A stretch of 64,000 nt of DNA from Mastigias papua. Its lineage: Eukaryota > Cnidaria > Scyphozoa > Rhizostomeae > Mastigiidae. The notes beneath the pieces were generated by a model that was given only the letters and a program-made list of their open reading frames with translations, did not search any database and was not told the DNA's origin. Of this stretch, positions 1 through 11,441 are shown piece after piece; position 1 is the first letter of the stretch, and each line of letters begins with the position of its first letter. A program made the position numbers and the translations under genes. The stretch is taken from contig OZ025280.1 in the NCBI GenBank assembly GCA_964019165.1, positions 14,750,428-14,814,427 on the forward strand, read 5' to 3'.

Positions 1-89
1 GAATAGTAAGTAATAAGAGTCTGTAAATGAGTAAAAGGTATATGAGGAGGTGTCTATTCTAAAGAGGATTCTATCAACCATGCATCAAA

Positions 90-720
90 GTGCATGGGAA
101 CAGCACTGTGAAACCTTGTTGCTGTTGCAAAGGCACAGAAGGATTCAATATCTGGAAGAGGCAAGCTAACCAAAGAAAATTGAACACAAATGCAACACTT
201 TATGGTCATGCCATAAATGACAATCCTGATGATGTTGATATGATGAGGAAGAGGATCTGTGCAATACTCCTCCACACCTCATTACAAGATGAGGATGCAA
301 AGAATGTCCTATTGATGACAGTTGATGGTGTCTCATGAAGAGAGCAGCAGCTGCCCAAGGAAAGGAGGCAAGGACATCAGTGGAGATTGCAATAAAGATG
401 GTTTCTTTTCAACACCTTACTGACAAAGAGCTCCTCTAGTAGTGTTGAAGTAAGAAGAACCCAAACGTCTAATGAGTCTGTACACATTCTGATTTGGAAG
501 TTGAGCCCTAAGTGAGGTTTCTGGTGGTGGGAAAACTATGAAACTGCAATATTTTGGCAGTTTGTGCAAGGGCAAACTTATGTGAAAGTGTATAAAAGGT
601 TATGGGGATTCCACAAGTTGACTAGCTTCTTCAGGCCAGTAGTCATGAAGACACTCAGAGGATCAAACTAGCTGAAAGGAAGTCAAGAGACGAATGGAAG
701 GAGAGAAGCTCATTATTGCT
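90..720 (+). pseudogene. Mutator-like transposase, C-terminal remnant
   Basis: Two frames together give a decayed match to the C-terminal half of the transposase at 59310-61474. From about 195 the frame reads LYGHAINDNPDDVDMM, aligning with YGHAIQKNTGDLHGMQ there. From about 300 a shifted frame reads CKECPIDDS, stop, WC, the cysteine-bearing 'CP..SWC' stretch of the family. It is followed by LTDKELL, two stops and C, and near 480 by TQTSNESVHILIWKLSPK, equivalent to the TQNANESLHHLIW block that holds the probable catalytic Glu. At least one frameshift and four stops make it non-functional. The N-terminal half lies outside the window or is lost. The alignment is by eye to another copy in this window. 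Assignment to the animal 'Mutator-like transposase domain' family (Pfam PF20700 type) is from memory. Confidence 0.6.
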
Positions 721-1278
721 TAGCACTTACTGACAGATTTCCTCCTCAGCAAATTTCCCAGCATGCAATACCCTTGGTTGTCTTACTTTGTATTCAGTTT
801 TATTCAGTTGGTATATTGCAGCTTTAAAAGCGTGGCATGTGTAATAATACACTAATTTTACTGTATCATATATAGAGGAGTGGTAAAAATATGACTGAAC
901 TGAGCAACTCTAAAAAAATACTGAGGAGGAGCATAGCTGCCAAATGTTAGTGAGGTCTGATCAGGTCTAATGTCTCCTTACCTATTTGACCAATCATACA
1001 TACATATGTATATTTCAGGTATTTACAGACAGTTGTCCATTCACCATTGCTGATTTTGAAGGGGCCGTCTATTTACAAACGAACCAAGCAATACAATTAT
1101 AAAAAGAGGAAAACCTTACATGGCTCATACAAGATCATCTTAAGTCTCTGCTGGGTTGTTTTGAACTCTGCTTTTCAGAAGGACATAATATACTACTGTT
1201 GTAGTTCACTTTGCAATGAGAGACAGTCTTCAAAACTATGTCAATAGCAAAGCTGATAGTTTTAGTTGGCAGTTAGAG
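721..1278. other. No gene recognised
   Basis: AT-rich sequence with short open frames that resemble nothing I know. The last 70 bases (1206-1275) are a dispersed repeat, annotated separately. Confidence 0.5.
1206..1275. repeat. Dispersed repeat, copy 1 (mate near 44.46-44.53 kb)
   Basis: This 70-base stretch aligns directly with 44461-44530. Both contain the cores AATGAGAGA, GTCTT, AAAACTATGT and AATAGCAA, then GTTGGCAG. The two copies are in the same orientation and roughly 85-90% identical by eye. It ends four bases before the MITE that starts at 1279. Its parent element is unknown. Confidence 0.6.
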
Positions 1279-1734
1279 TACTCTTAGGTTCCTGATAAAT
1301 GGGGGGGGTCATAATAGTAGGGGTCAGAAAATGTTCGAAACTGTACTAAACGGGGGGTCTCATTAAATGGACGGGGGGGGGTCGGAATTTCGAAAACATG
1401 TCAAATCTCTAAAAACACAATTACAAAGAGGATATCTTTTCAAAAACAAGAGAAACTAATAAGAACAGTGTTTAAGATAACCAAACAATAAGAAATATAA
1501 GCCAAATACAGCATGAAAATCTATGTATATACTGTAGGCAGCAAAAATATCTCTGATACATTAACGGTGCACACAAAGACAAACAAGTTGTACAAGTTGA
1601 AGAAAAAGAGTACAACCTCGTCTATCAAATACATGAAAATTAATAAACAGGGGGTCCTAATAAGGTCTGGTGGGTTGGAAAAAAATCGAACAATTAATAA
1701 GCGTCCCGCGACGTTTATTAGGAACCTAAGAGTA
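1279..1734. mobile_element. MITE with 21 bp TIRs, likely TA target
   Basis: Bases 1279-1299 (TACTCTTAGGTTCCTGATAA, then A) are matched by the reverse complement of 1714-1734 with one mismatch. The outermost TA may be the duplicated target, as in Tc1/mariner-type elements. The 456 bp interior codes for nothing convincing. It has several long G runs near the left end (1301-1308 and 1351-1380) and GGGGGTCC/GGTGGG near the right, so both subterminal regions are G-rich on this strand. It is probably a non-autonomous DNA transposon; the family is unassigned. Confidence 0.7.
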
Positions 1735-2409
1735 TATGAGAAGGTGACAGCATTTGTAATAAAAGACAAGTTCTATGAAACAATCATACTTTGGGATTAC
1801 ACATTATCAAAGCCTTACCACAGCATCTTTGACATTATTATAGATGTTGGTTATTTGAAAGAATGAGTGTCTACCTGCTCATCTATTCCCCAGTAGAAGT
1901 ATAATACTGGGGTGTAGGCACATCATTACCTGGAGATGGAAAGCTGGATATCGGTAAATGCTAAGTGGTGTTGGATAATGACATTTGGGATTTGATAAAT
2001 GCCTTGGTTGGGTTCATTTGGTTTGACATATCCTCAAGTCTATACTTGTAATGTTTGCTGTTCAAGTCATGTTTGAATGGAACTTTAACATGTTATGGAA
2101 ATTGCTTCAATTCTAAACCAACCTTGCTGCCAAACTGTATGGCAGGATCCACTTTGTTGAGAGATGATTCCTTCTTCTGTAATTTTTCACTCAAAATCTC
2201 TGACACATTCTTCATAATACTAAAATTCAATCATTAAGAAGTTTTGTATGCTTCAATCAATGTACATTACTTGTTAACCTGTTGATTAGTATCTACATTT
2301 GATTCTTATTGGATAATGTATATTATCATCACGTGGTTTTCAAACCAAGTATTGAAGTGAAAACATAAGTAGGGAAGTCATTACTGTTTCCAGTGATTAA
2401 AAGGGTACA
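1735..2409. other. No gene recognised
   Basis: Unique-looking AT-rich sequence. A small hairpin (CCCCAGTA ... TACTGGGG, about 1889-1912) is the only structure noted. Confidence 0.5.
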
Positions 2410-2439
2410 TTAGGACTTGCCCAGATGATGTACCTCATT

Positions 2440-3125
2440 ATTACAATCACATGGTTTTCGATCAAGGTATAAACAGTATAATAATTGGTTGAAAACCTTT
2501 GCTGGGGGGTCTTTCATATTATAAATAGTTAGTGTACGGTTTAGATTTAATTTCCTTATGGTGTGAAAGAGATGGGTTCGAAAAGAAAATGAGAGGTTAG
2601 TGACAATGGTAACTGACCAAACAAGAAATTCAAATGCTCGAGATGTGAAAAATCCTTTGATTGCTGTAATGGCAGCTAAGCTTCTGCGTAGTTGTTCCTT
2701 TTCTGGAAGAGTCCACAATTCCTTGTCTGCTTTCAACCATGCTGATTTAGCTTTCACATCAAGTCTGCGTGCAAGTGATGAAGCACTCGATCCTTTACTT
2801 CTCTTGGAAATAGCAGAACGTGGACCTGACCATACTGAAACTGCTGCTTTCTCTTCATTGTCAAGCTTAAGACTGCTGACAAATCCTCATATGAAAATCC
2901 ATGAACTCCCTATCACATGAATCAAACCAAATATATGAAGAATTCTTCTCTTCTTCATTGTCTAAAAGGTCTTCATAAGCCCTATGCGCTTCAGTAAATT
3001 GTCATTTTACACTATCCAGATAATCACGAATTTGTTCAAGCTCTTCTTTAGAAAGCTGTTTTAACAAGGCAGTAATGCGACCAATTTCCTTTGCAGACCA
3101 AGTGGGACTCCAGCCACTCCTTCAC
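2440..3125 (-). pseudogene. Retrotransposon Gag-like N-terminal fragment
   Basis: On the minus strand, from about 3115 downwards, the frame reads SAKEIGRITALLKQLSKEEL, then an in-frame TGA, then TEAHRAYEDLLDNEEE and YIWFDSCDREFMDF. Further on, after another break, come SKRSKGSSASSLARRLDVKA and KEQLRRSLAAI. The order is a charged helical N-terminus, then a Ser-rich linker followed by an Ala/Lys/Glu helix. This resembles the start of Gag-like proteins of invertebrate BEL/Pao-type or gypsy-type LTR elements. No zinc knuckle, protease or reverse transcriptase follows before 2410. It has at least two stops and a frameshift. The class is tentative, because low-complexity helices give weak evidence. 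Confidence 0.35.
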
Positions 3126-3205
3126 GTGGCTCCTCCTGAGCATCCTTGCTCATTGTTTGGTTGCCAAACGATTATACCAAAGAGTAGTAAACAAAAGTGT
3201 ACAGT

Positions 3206-3350
3206 AGCTGCCTGATAGAATAACCAAACCAAACCTTACTTTGCACGGAAATGGCTACAGGCCTTAGGGGCACTTTTACTGAGAATCACTTGTGTTCCAA
3301 AAAATAGTCCAACTTGTGAAGTGTATCAATGGTTATCCTATCAGGCAGCT
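3206..3350. mobile_element. 145 bp MITE with 5 bp target duplication
   Basis: The left end AGCTGCCTGATAGAATAACC is mirrored by the right end (reverse complement AGCTGCCTGATAGGATAACC, one mismatch), and the interior is about 100 bp of non-coding sequence. The pentamer ACAGT sits directly outside both ends (3201-3205 and 3351-3355), giving a clean target-site duplication. It is inserted between the Gag-like fragment and the Polinton polymerase remnant. Confidence 0.75.
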
Positions 3351-3429
3351 ACAGTCGCTATCTTAATAAATGATACCATGAGCAATCCACCCATGGTATA
3401 AGGCAGGCGATAGATATTGTAGGTGGATT

Positions 3430-6060
3430 TAAAAAGGATGAATCTCACACATATACGGTAGATGGGTGTACATCAGATAAGAGTATAGATGAGCAACCAT
3501 ACCAAAAGGTTGTAATAGAAGATGTCAAAAACCTTGAGGAATTGAAGAAAGATGTCAGACATGTTATCCGCAAACGACTATCAGTGGCACCTCAGGCTTT
3601 GAAATACATGATTAATGTAGATGTTATATTCCACAAGCCGTTAGATGACATCATTACAGATCCACCAGCACCATTCAGATCTGACGGACCCACGATCCTG
3701 GGTAGATATGACATTGCAATTCCATATCCACTTTACATATCCACTTGTATTCATAGGCTGGAAGCTAGCATCAATAGCTACACAGAAAATGGAAGTGGTT
3801 GGCGATTCAAGAAAGTCTGTAGAGCTGAAATCAAGCTAATGCAGTATGAGCCAGTGGTTGGTAACAAATTCCTTCCACTACCACCATATATCGCAAAGAA
3901 GCAAGCCGTTATAAACATTAAAAACTGTTATGATCTGCATCACATTCTGCAAAATCTCAGGGATAGTTTCACATCAGTTATGGCAAATAGCAGAGAGAAG
4001 TTTCTTTGTGCACAGATTCAACATGAAACCGAGAGAACTGAGGACCCATTAAATGCTCCAAAGTTCAACTACATTGATTCACTTGCATTCTGAATTCTTC
4101 ACTAGCAAACCTAGCATCTACTTTCTCTGAGGACAAACTCCATGCAACACAACGATTCGCAACCAACCTCATACTGCAGAGAGTTGATCCGAATATACAT
4201 CCTGAGATAGTGATGAGAACCCAAAATCAAAACCTACAATACAGACTGAAAGAGAAACGATTCCTCACACAATATGATTGTCAGGATTATAGAAATTGGA
4301 ATCAACCACCATCACACTCATCTTATTGAACAACACAGTTCATTGAACAAGGTTTGAGATTACTATAGAAAAAAGGTTATCTTAACACGCTTTTGTTTTA
4401 CTCGTTTATTGAATTTGCTTGATTCGTATTTCCATTTCCTAATGTTCACTGAGCTAAAATGCCTCATCCATTGACTGTGCTCATAGATTCATCAATTCAA
4501 ATTGTTTTATCATTCACCGAACTACATTGTTGTGCAGGTATCTACCCATATGACTTGATGGACAATATCAACAAAATGGATCATCCGTCACTGCCACCAA
4601 CAGAGGACTTTTACAACAGAAAAGACGAAAAGCACATAACAGACGACGAATATCATCATGCTCAAATGGTTTGGACCTTTGTCAATCGCCAGACATTTAA
4701 AGACTATCATGAGCTTTACCTGATCACTGACGCTTTACTGTTAACCGATATCTTTGAAGAGTCCCGCAGTATGTGTGTTCAAGAGTACCATCTCGACCCC
4801 GCTCATTATGTCAGCCTAGCATCAATGGCATGGGATGCAATGTTACTAAAGACAGGAGTTGCATGAGAGTTATTAACAGGTAGGTATACATGTATTTATT
4901 TCTTCTAGTAATAAATTGTTCATGTTCGAAAGGGATATATGCATACATGATGTTTTAACAATGATGTTTGATGTTTTCAGAGGAAACTAAAGACATATAT
5001 CTCATGTCTGAGTGGGAATTAGAAGTGGAATCTCTGTTGGAATAAAACGACATGCGGAATCCTCTTCAGAGAATACACTACTTTACCTGGACGCCAACAA
5101 TCTCTATGGATGGGCAATGTCACAACCATTACCTACAGGTAACTTTAAAGTTATAGACCCAGATACAGACATCTTGACAAGTCTTAATAGAACAACTGAT
5201 AGGGGTACTGGTTACATTTTTGAAGTTGATTTGCATTATCCAAAACATGTACATGATAAGTTAAGTGACTTACCACCTACACCTGACAGTTTTACTGTGA
5301 CTGAAGACATGCTTTCACAAATGCAGAAACATTTGTAAAACTCTCACTACTCAAACAAAACTTTCAAGACTACCAAGAAACTGATACCTTCCTCACTTGA
5401 CAAAACAAACTACATTATTCATGAGACTGTACTAAAACAATGCCTAGAACTAGGTCTGGTAGTGAAAAAGGTTCATAACATTGTATCATTTAAGCAAGAA
5501 CCATGGTTAACACAATACATCGATTTCAACAAATGAAAGAGAGCTGTTGCAAGGAACAAATTCGAGAAAGATCTATTCAAGTTAATGAATAATACCGTGT
5601 ATGGTAAAACGATGGAAAATGTTCGAAATCATCGCAAATGTGACATTAGACCGAAAGACAAGACATTACTCAAACATGTCTGCAGACCACAAGTCTTTGG
5701 TGCTATTGATATTGGTGACGATAACGTATCGATTGAGTCAAAAATTGTCGAAGTGGAGCTGAACAAACCTAACTATGTTGGATTTTGTGTGTTGCAACGT
5801 AGTAAATAATGTACGACTTTAAGTATACTTTCTCAAGAGTCAAGTTTCCAGGAATAGAGCTGTGCTATATGGACAGATTTTGTCATCTATGATATTCCAA
5901 TGCCCACATCACACGTATTTGCTGCAATGAAAGAGAACGAAGACGAATTCGATTTCTCCGAATACCCAAAGATCACTATAATGTACCTGACTGAAGGAAC
6001 AAAGATTCCATTGGCTCTATTTGATGATAAGAGACATTTCATAAAAAATAACAAGACTCT
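3430..6060 (+). pseudogene. Polinton/Maverick protein-primed DNA polymerase B, decayed
   Basis: Several frames in the right order match the family B polymerase of Polinton/Maverick elements. The N-terminal region (3484-4093) holds ENGSGWRFKKV and AVINIKNCYD. The thumb/exonuclease-proximal part (4530-4866) holds IYPYDLMD, LPPTEDFYN, HAQMVW and DYHELYLITDALLL. Palm motif A (about 5084-5120) reads YLDANNLYGWAM. A linker (5345-5575) holds KKLIPSL and WLTQYIDFNK. Motif B (5576-5630) reads KLMNNTVYGKTMENVR. Motif C, normally YxDTDS, is destroyed at 5865-5895, where the frame reads YMDRF followed by a small deletion, frame change and stop. Residual C-terminal sequence (FDFSEYPK) ends near 6060. No TIRs, integrase or ATPase lie next to it. 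It is a dead fragment; the family call is secure, the element boundaries are not. Confidence 0.85.
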
Positions 6061-6730
6061 GCCACATGGACACTATATGATCACTAATGCACACTAATGG
6101 TACATGTTACATTAACACTATTTTTATTGAGTTCAATATGTCCATTCCTGCTTTCTTCTGAACAGAAGCACCACAAACGTGTTTGGATTATCCATCTGAA
6201 GTGGTATACTCTCAAAATTTGTCACTTTAACTTCACAATTTGATAAATCCGTTAGAAGAATTTTCTTCCATCTCAAGAATTTAACACTCAATATCACATG
6301 TGATAGAATGTCCATGAATATAGGACATTACAATTCAGATGGAGAAGTTTGGAATCATTGATCTTTATGTAATAAATATGGACACAACATTTTCAATCAC
6401 TTGACTTGTCAATGCGTACAATCTTTGAAAGATGAACAGGTGTATTAAAAGTTTTAAGAATCAAATACTGACTCATTGTCTGCATCTGTGGGTTTCGACT
6501 CTCTATGGACAAACTCACCATAGCAACTACCCTTTGACTGAATATGAGATTACATTTATAGATAGATGCAACAGAGAGTTTGAGTTTTTCTTAAGTTAGC
6601 AATTAAATTTATTATGAATATAGTGTACTACAAAGCAAACATTTTCTCTTCAATTATTAACACCAAATATACAAAGAATCTTGTTCATTGACTTGCCCTC
6701 ACAGAGTTTTGACAAATAGTAAATGCAATA
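6061..6730. other. No gene recognised
   Basis: AT-rich sequence between the Polinton fragment and the left TIR of the next element. Short open frames here have no recognisable motif. Confidence 0.5.
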
Positions 6731-7240
6731 GAGTCATTCCATGTCAATTAAACCACTCAGTTTCCCTCATGTTTTTAAAAATGGATTAAACTAGGTGCAA
6801 AATGATGGAACTAGTGAGAAACTGAGATTTTGAAAATTTCAGCTTTCTATCTCTTTTCGTTTAGAAGTTACGCCCCTTTTGTAATTTTGGGTTAACGCCC
6901 CAAATCCGCTGGCCTGAAATAATTTTTTTTAATAACTTAGTCAATTCTAATCAGATGGCCATCAGTGATAGCTCATTTTGAAGCTCTCTTTGAGCTCTGT
7001 AAAATAAGCCCAATTTCATGTGTCCATGACATACCTTAGCAAACATACATGTATTTAACAAATTTTCCTTAAAGCCCCCCCAAAGCCCAAGTACCTAAAC
7101 CCCCCAGAAATGTTTAGCCATAATCCTCATCCGTAATACATATATTAACAGTGTGCCAAAATTTGGAGTGGGGATTGATTGGGTTTCAGAGTAATTAGCA
7201 TTTTAGTCAAGGTTGGTGTCACTCGAAAAAATTTCTATTT
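6731..7240 (+). repeat. Left terminal inverted repeat
   Basis: It aligns with the reverse complement of 10530-10941. Conserved blocks are GTCATTCCATRTCAA at the tip, TTCGTTTAGRA, ACGCCC, GGGTTAACGCCC, the AAGCCCCCC...TACCTAA...CCCCCC block near 7072-7110, and GGGGATT...TCAGAGTAA near 7170. Divergence between the two arms is substantial, so the insertion is old. Confidence 0.75.
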
Positions 7241-7846
7241 TGAATCTCAGATATCCTTATGTTCAGATAAGAAATTAGATATTTGTATCAGAAACTAATG
7301 TTTTACTTCAAATATAGCCTGTGCCAAGCTTAATAAACTACACTTTCTTACTGTACTCTATTAATAGCCCTCCAAATTGCTTATATAATTTGGATTTGCA
7401 GCCCTCAAAGTTGCTTAAAAATTACTTTTAAAGTTTTGAATGATGCAGCCATAGCGCTTGAGCATTTTGTTATGCATTGAATTCAATTCTCTATAACTCA
7501 GGATTAACAACTAATAATCAACAAAAGAAAGAAAAATTCAATGCTTAATGTCTGGATTCAGATTATACTTGTTGAAATACAATCAGCTGATTAAACGAAT
7601 CTTTACCATCATCATTTCCTGATTAGCTTTGCATTCCCATGTAAATATTTCCTTCTTCTCATGTAAACTAACAACTGAGAGAGATCCTATTACTCACTTT
7701 TCCGTTCACACCATCCTATTGAAGGAAAACCATTGCCTGTCATAGTGATTCATAAAATCTGTTTGTCACTTGAGTAATTTTCAGTTTTTGTTCTCATACG
7801 CGTATGGCAACATGTAGAAAGTCTTCACTGTTTACATTTTCGAGAA

Positions 7847-10402
7847 ATGGAAAGAAATTGTGCGATTGGAGAATTCTTAGATGACCCTTGTGGTATAACA
7901 GAGCCTTCTGCTGATTTATACACGCCTGACGAGAAAGAACAGCAGCTTATACATTTCAGAATCCAGCTACGTGAAGCGAAATATGTTTGTAAAAAACACA
8001 AAAATCAGTTTCTTACTAAATATACCAATCACCAAAGGTCTTGTTGCGATCCTTTCTCAAAGCATACGAAAAAAAAAGTTGTTAAAAGTTTGCAAGAAAT
8101 AACAATCTCAAATGCAAACGAATTCAAAGAGCTGAATCTTGTTCCTGGAAAGAAATGGTGTCCAACGTGTCTGAAACATGCCAGTTGCATAGAGGAGATA
8201 CTAAACGAACCAGGACCATCACACGAAACCCAAGAAATGCTTTCAGAAGAGTCGACTGAAGAGGAAGAGTTGTGGTTACAGTTGGGATCAGAGTTGGGGT
8301 CAGTCAACGAATCACTGCAAAGCATTGGAGAATCGCCAGTTCAAGCAAAACGATGGAGAAAACGTAAGAGGTACCCTGGGGAAAAACTTGAGAAGATTAC
8401 CGATGCCTTCAGAAAGAAACTTCAAATGACTCCGAAACAAACAGAAGACGAAGATTTTGAAACTAAGGCAAGAGATTTTGAGGAAATGATTGGACAACTA
8501 AAGGACAAATTTTCGACTAGTGATTCAAGAATCGAGAAATTACAGGTTCTCACAGTTTTACCAAAAAGCTGGCAGATTCGGAAAATCTAAAGAGAATTTA
8601 CGATAACAAACTACATGGCCCGTTCTGCAAAAAAGCTTGTGAATGAGAAAGGTGTTCTATCTACGCCAAACCCAAAACTCGGGAAGAAAATATCAGAAGA
8701 GATAGTCGAGAAGGTTAGAATGTTTTACGAAAGTGACGATATTAGTCGCTGCATGCCAGGAAAGAAAGATTCTGTATCAATGATTATAAATGGCAAAAAG
8801 GATAGAGTACAAAAGCGTCTGATTCTATGCAACTTGAACGAAGCATATTTGAAATTTAAAGATGAATCTAACTTAAAACTTGGCTTCTCAAAATTTGCAT
8901 CACTGCACCCGAAAAATGTTTACCTGCCTGGTGGGAGTGGAATGCACAGTGTCTGTGTATGCACTATACACCAAAACGTGACATTGATGCTGGAAGGCTC
9001 AAACATCAGCAACGCCACTGCCTTTCAGAAATTAGTTGGTGAGGATTTCAATGGCAGACTTGAATACAACCATTTGCTGTCCATTTTGGCTTGCAATCCA
9101 GGAACACCACGTTGTTACCTCGGTGAATGTGATACTTGCGGGAAAACAGGGCACCTGAAGCAAATGCTGTTAGATATATTCGAAGAAAACGACGTTGAAG
9201 AAGTTACTTACAAGTCATGGGTGATGGTAGATAGGACCGGCCTCGAAACTATAACCAAGAGCACAGCTGACTTTGTAGAACATTTTGCCGAAAGATTGAA
9301 AGAATTGCAACGACACGATTTCATAGCAAAAATGCAGTCAGCATATATGAAGCAAATCAAAGATGGAGCGATGGAGAATGAAGTAATAATAGTTGGTGAT
9401 TTTGCAGAAAATTACTCCTTTGTTCTGCAAGATGCAGCCCAGGGGTTCCATTGGAACAAAGAGCAAGCAACAATACATCCATTCGTGATTTATCACCGCT
9501 TCTCAGTACAAGGACTGATGAAAAATGATCTGAAACATTTCAGGTTTGTGATCATATCAGACTGTATGACACACAACACCATCGCAGTCCACCGATTCCA
9601 ACGGAAGCTTGCTGCCTTCCTCAAAGAGCAACTTCCAGTTTCTCGAGCCATTTAGTTTTCTGACGGAGCAGCTTCACAGTACAAAAACCGAAAGAACTTT
9701 GTCACTCTTTGGTTTTTCTGCAGAGTGGCATTTTTTTGCGACATCACATGGCAAAGGACCTTGTGATGGAGTTGGCGGAACAGTCAAGCGCCTTGCTGCA
9801 AGGCTGCAAGAGCTAGTCTGCAGCGACCATATCGAGATCAACTCCAGACACCTCTTCAGCTCTATCAGTGGGCTAAGGAAAATATCCCCAGTGTCACATT
9901 TGTTTATGTCCCACAAGCAGAGTATGAAGAGGAAAGCAAAATGATCGAGATGAGGTTGTCAACTAGCAAAACAATCGAAGGAACTCAAAAGCTGCATTCA
10001 TTTTTGACTGTTCCAGGCTCAAAAACGAAACTGATGGCAAAGGTTTATTCAGCATCTGACTCCTCTACAATAGCTCAGGTCAGCACACACGTAACAAGAG
10101 ATGCGTTGCCCTGGGATGAGATCAATGGGTTTGTTGCCAGTGAATATGATGGAGAATGGTGGCTTTCCTATGTTTTAGACAAGAAAGAGAACACAGACGA
10201 AGTTCTCGTCAAATTCTGCATCCTGCTGGTCCGGCAGTATCATTCAGCTATCCAAGCAAAGATGATACTTTGCTGCTGCCAAGATCATATATTCTAAAGA
10301 AAGTAGACGCTAACACACAAACCGGTCGCACATACCACTTATTGAAAAACGAAATGGGCATTGTGAATGAAATCTTGTCCCTACAGCGGCCTATGGATAT
10401 TT
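7847..10402 (+). pseudogene. Transposase of unassigned family (SDG/GKGPCDG type), broken
   Basis: The start at 7847 (MERNCAIGEF) is followed by a Cys/His-rich N-terminal domain (CKKH, SCCDPFSKH, WCPTCLKH, residues about 45-110). Then come an acidic linker, KSWQIRKI, an in-frame TAA (8588), and TITNYMARSAKKLV in the same frame. Next are MHSVCVCTIHQN (about 8943-8978) and a second Cys cluster (RCYLGECDTCGKTGH). A probable RNase H-fold catalytic core follows: GDFAENYSF (about 9400), VIISDCMTHN (about 9550), a TAG stop at 9653, FSDGAASQYKNRKNF (about 9657), then a frameshift into SHGKGPCDGVGGTVKR (about 9747-9795). After another frameshift come a C-terminal HSFLTVPGSKTK block and a small domain with YDGEWWLSYVLDKKE, which after a third frameshift ends near 10402. 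The role as transposase is inferred from its position between TIRs and the conserved Asp motifs; the motifs are seen directly. Confidence 0.65.
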
Positions 10403-10529
10403 AACCACTACATCACAGCCTATTTAACGAATGGAGGAAGATGGGATATATTTTCACCAACACTTTTATAATATCGGGTATATTTTAGTGTTGAAAAATG
10501 ATTTATGCGATGGTAACCCTGATTTTAAC

Positions 10530-10941
10530 TTTTGATTTTTTCAATCTAAGTGGACCCTATGTAAATGCTACTTACTCTGAGACCCCTTTAATCCCCACCC
10601 TGGTTTTCTAGATATTATTTGTAGATGCACTAAGGGTTGGGAATATGATACTATATCCTTGGGGGGCTTAGGTACCTTGGGTCTGGGGGGCTTAGTAGAA
10701 AATTCGATTGATGGCTTTTACTTTTCCTAATTGAAATTTTAACATTCTCGGGTTGCATATTTTAGGGCGTTAACCCTACATTTCAAAAGGGCGTGGTTCC
10801 TAAACGAAATAAGTTAGAAGTCTGAAATTGTCACAATGTCTGTTTCTCATCATTCCCAACCTGTGTAACAAATTTGATTAAGTTTTGAGATGATGAGGTA
10901 AATGTTTTTCAAAAAGTGGTTGATTTGATATGGAATGACCC
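10530..10941 (-). repeat. Right terminal inverted repeat
   Basis: Reverse-complement partner of 6731-7240. It contains GGGGGGCTTAGGTACC (about 10661-10676), GGGCGTTAACCC and the terminal GGAATGACCC. The arm is somewhat shorter than the left one because of internal indels. Confidence 0.75.
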
Positions 10942-11440
10942 AATAGTGACTAGAGACATATGAGTTGTAGCTTTGAAACTGTTTCTTGCTCATTTGGTAG
11001 ATGCCTCTAGTGTTGTGTACTCTAAATCTTCCAATATCAGGAAGTGGGTCTTGCCCATACGAATCAAAGTAAGTCGCAATGTCCATTTACATCAAAGTAA
11101 ATTGCAACCCAATAAGTGCCTCTTGTTCCAAAATCCGATTCGTTTATTATCATACAGCACGGATATCTGTCAACTGGTCTCAACTTATTCCCCCCAAAAA
11201 CTCCTCAAAATTTATTGGATGTTGGTGTATACCTTCTTGACATATTATTTATCTTGAGATCATTGATAATCTACCAATGTCTAATAACGGTATTAACAGA
11301 GTCACTTTCACTAGTTGAATCCATCAAACCGTACATTATACTGGTAAATGGGCCACCTGCTGATACTGCATCTCAATTCTCAAATGTCCAGATCTAGCAG
11401 AATGAAATTCATGTAATGCATTCATCATTCTTGGTGATAA
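10942..11440. other. No gene recognised
   Basis: Starts with the AATA flank of the preceding transposon. No open frame in this stretch has recognisable motifs. Confidence 0.5.
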
Positions 11441-11441
11441 G

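Larger units (their letters stand above)
6731..10941 (+). mobile_element. Complete DNA transposon, long TIRs, unassigned superfamily
   Basis: The left end GAGTCATTCCATGTCAATTA and the right end (reverse complement GGGTCATTCCATATCAAATC) start diverged inverted repeats that run inwards for 0.4-0.5 kb. The tetramer AATA occurs immediately outside each end (6727-6730 and 10942-10945), a candidate 4 bp target duplication. Between the TIRs there is one long, now broken, plus-strand gene (7847-10402). Two more relatives of this gene lie at 49.6-50.9 kb and 62.1-63.3 kb. I do not recognise the superfamily by name. Confidence 0.75.

Noticed and set aside
1513..1866. 117-residue open frame
   Set aside because: It crosses the right boundary of the MITE at 1734 and has no motif, so it is a chance frame.
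8029..8497. Two minus-strand frames inside the 6.7 kb transposon
   Set aside because: Antisense shadows of the Cys/His and acidic regions of the plus-strand transposase gene.
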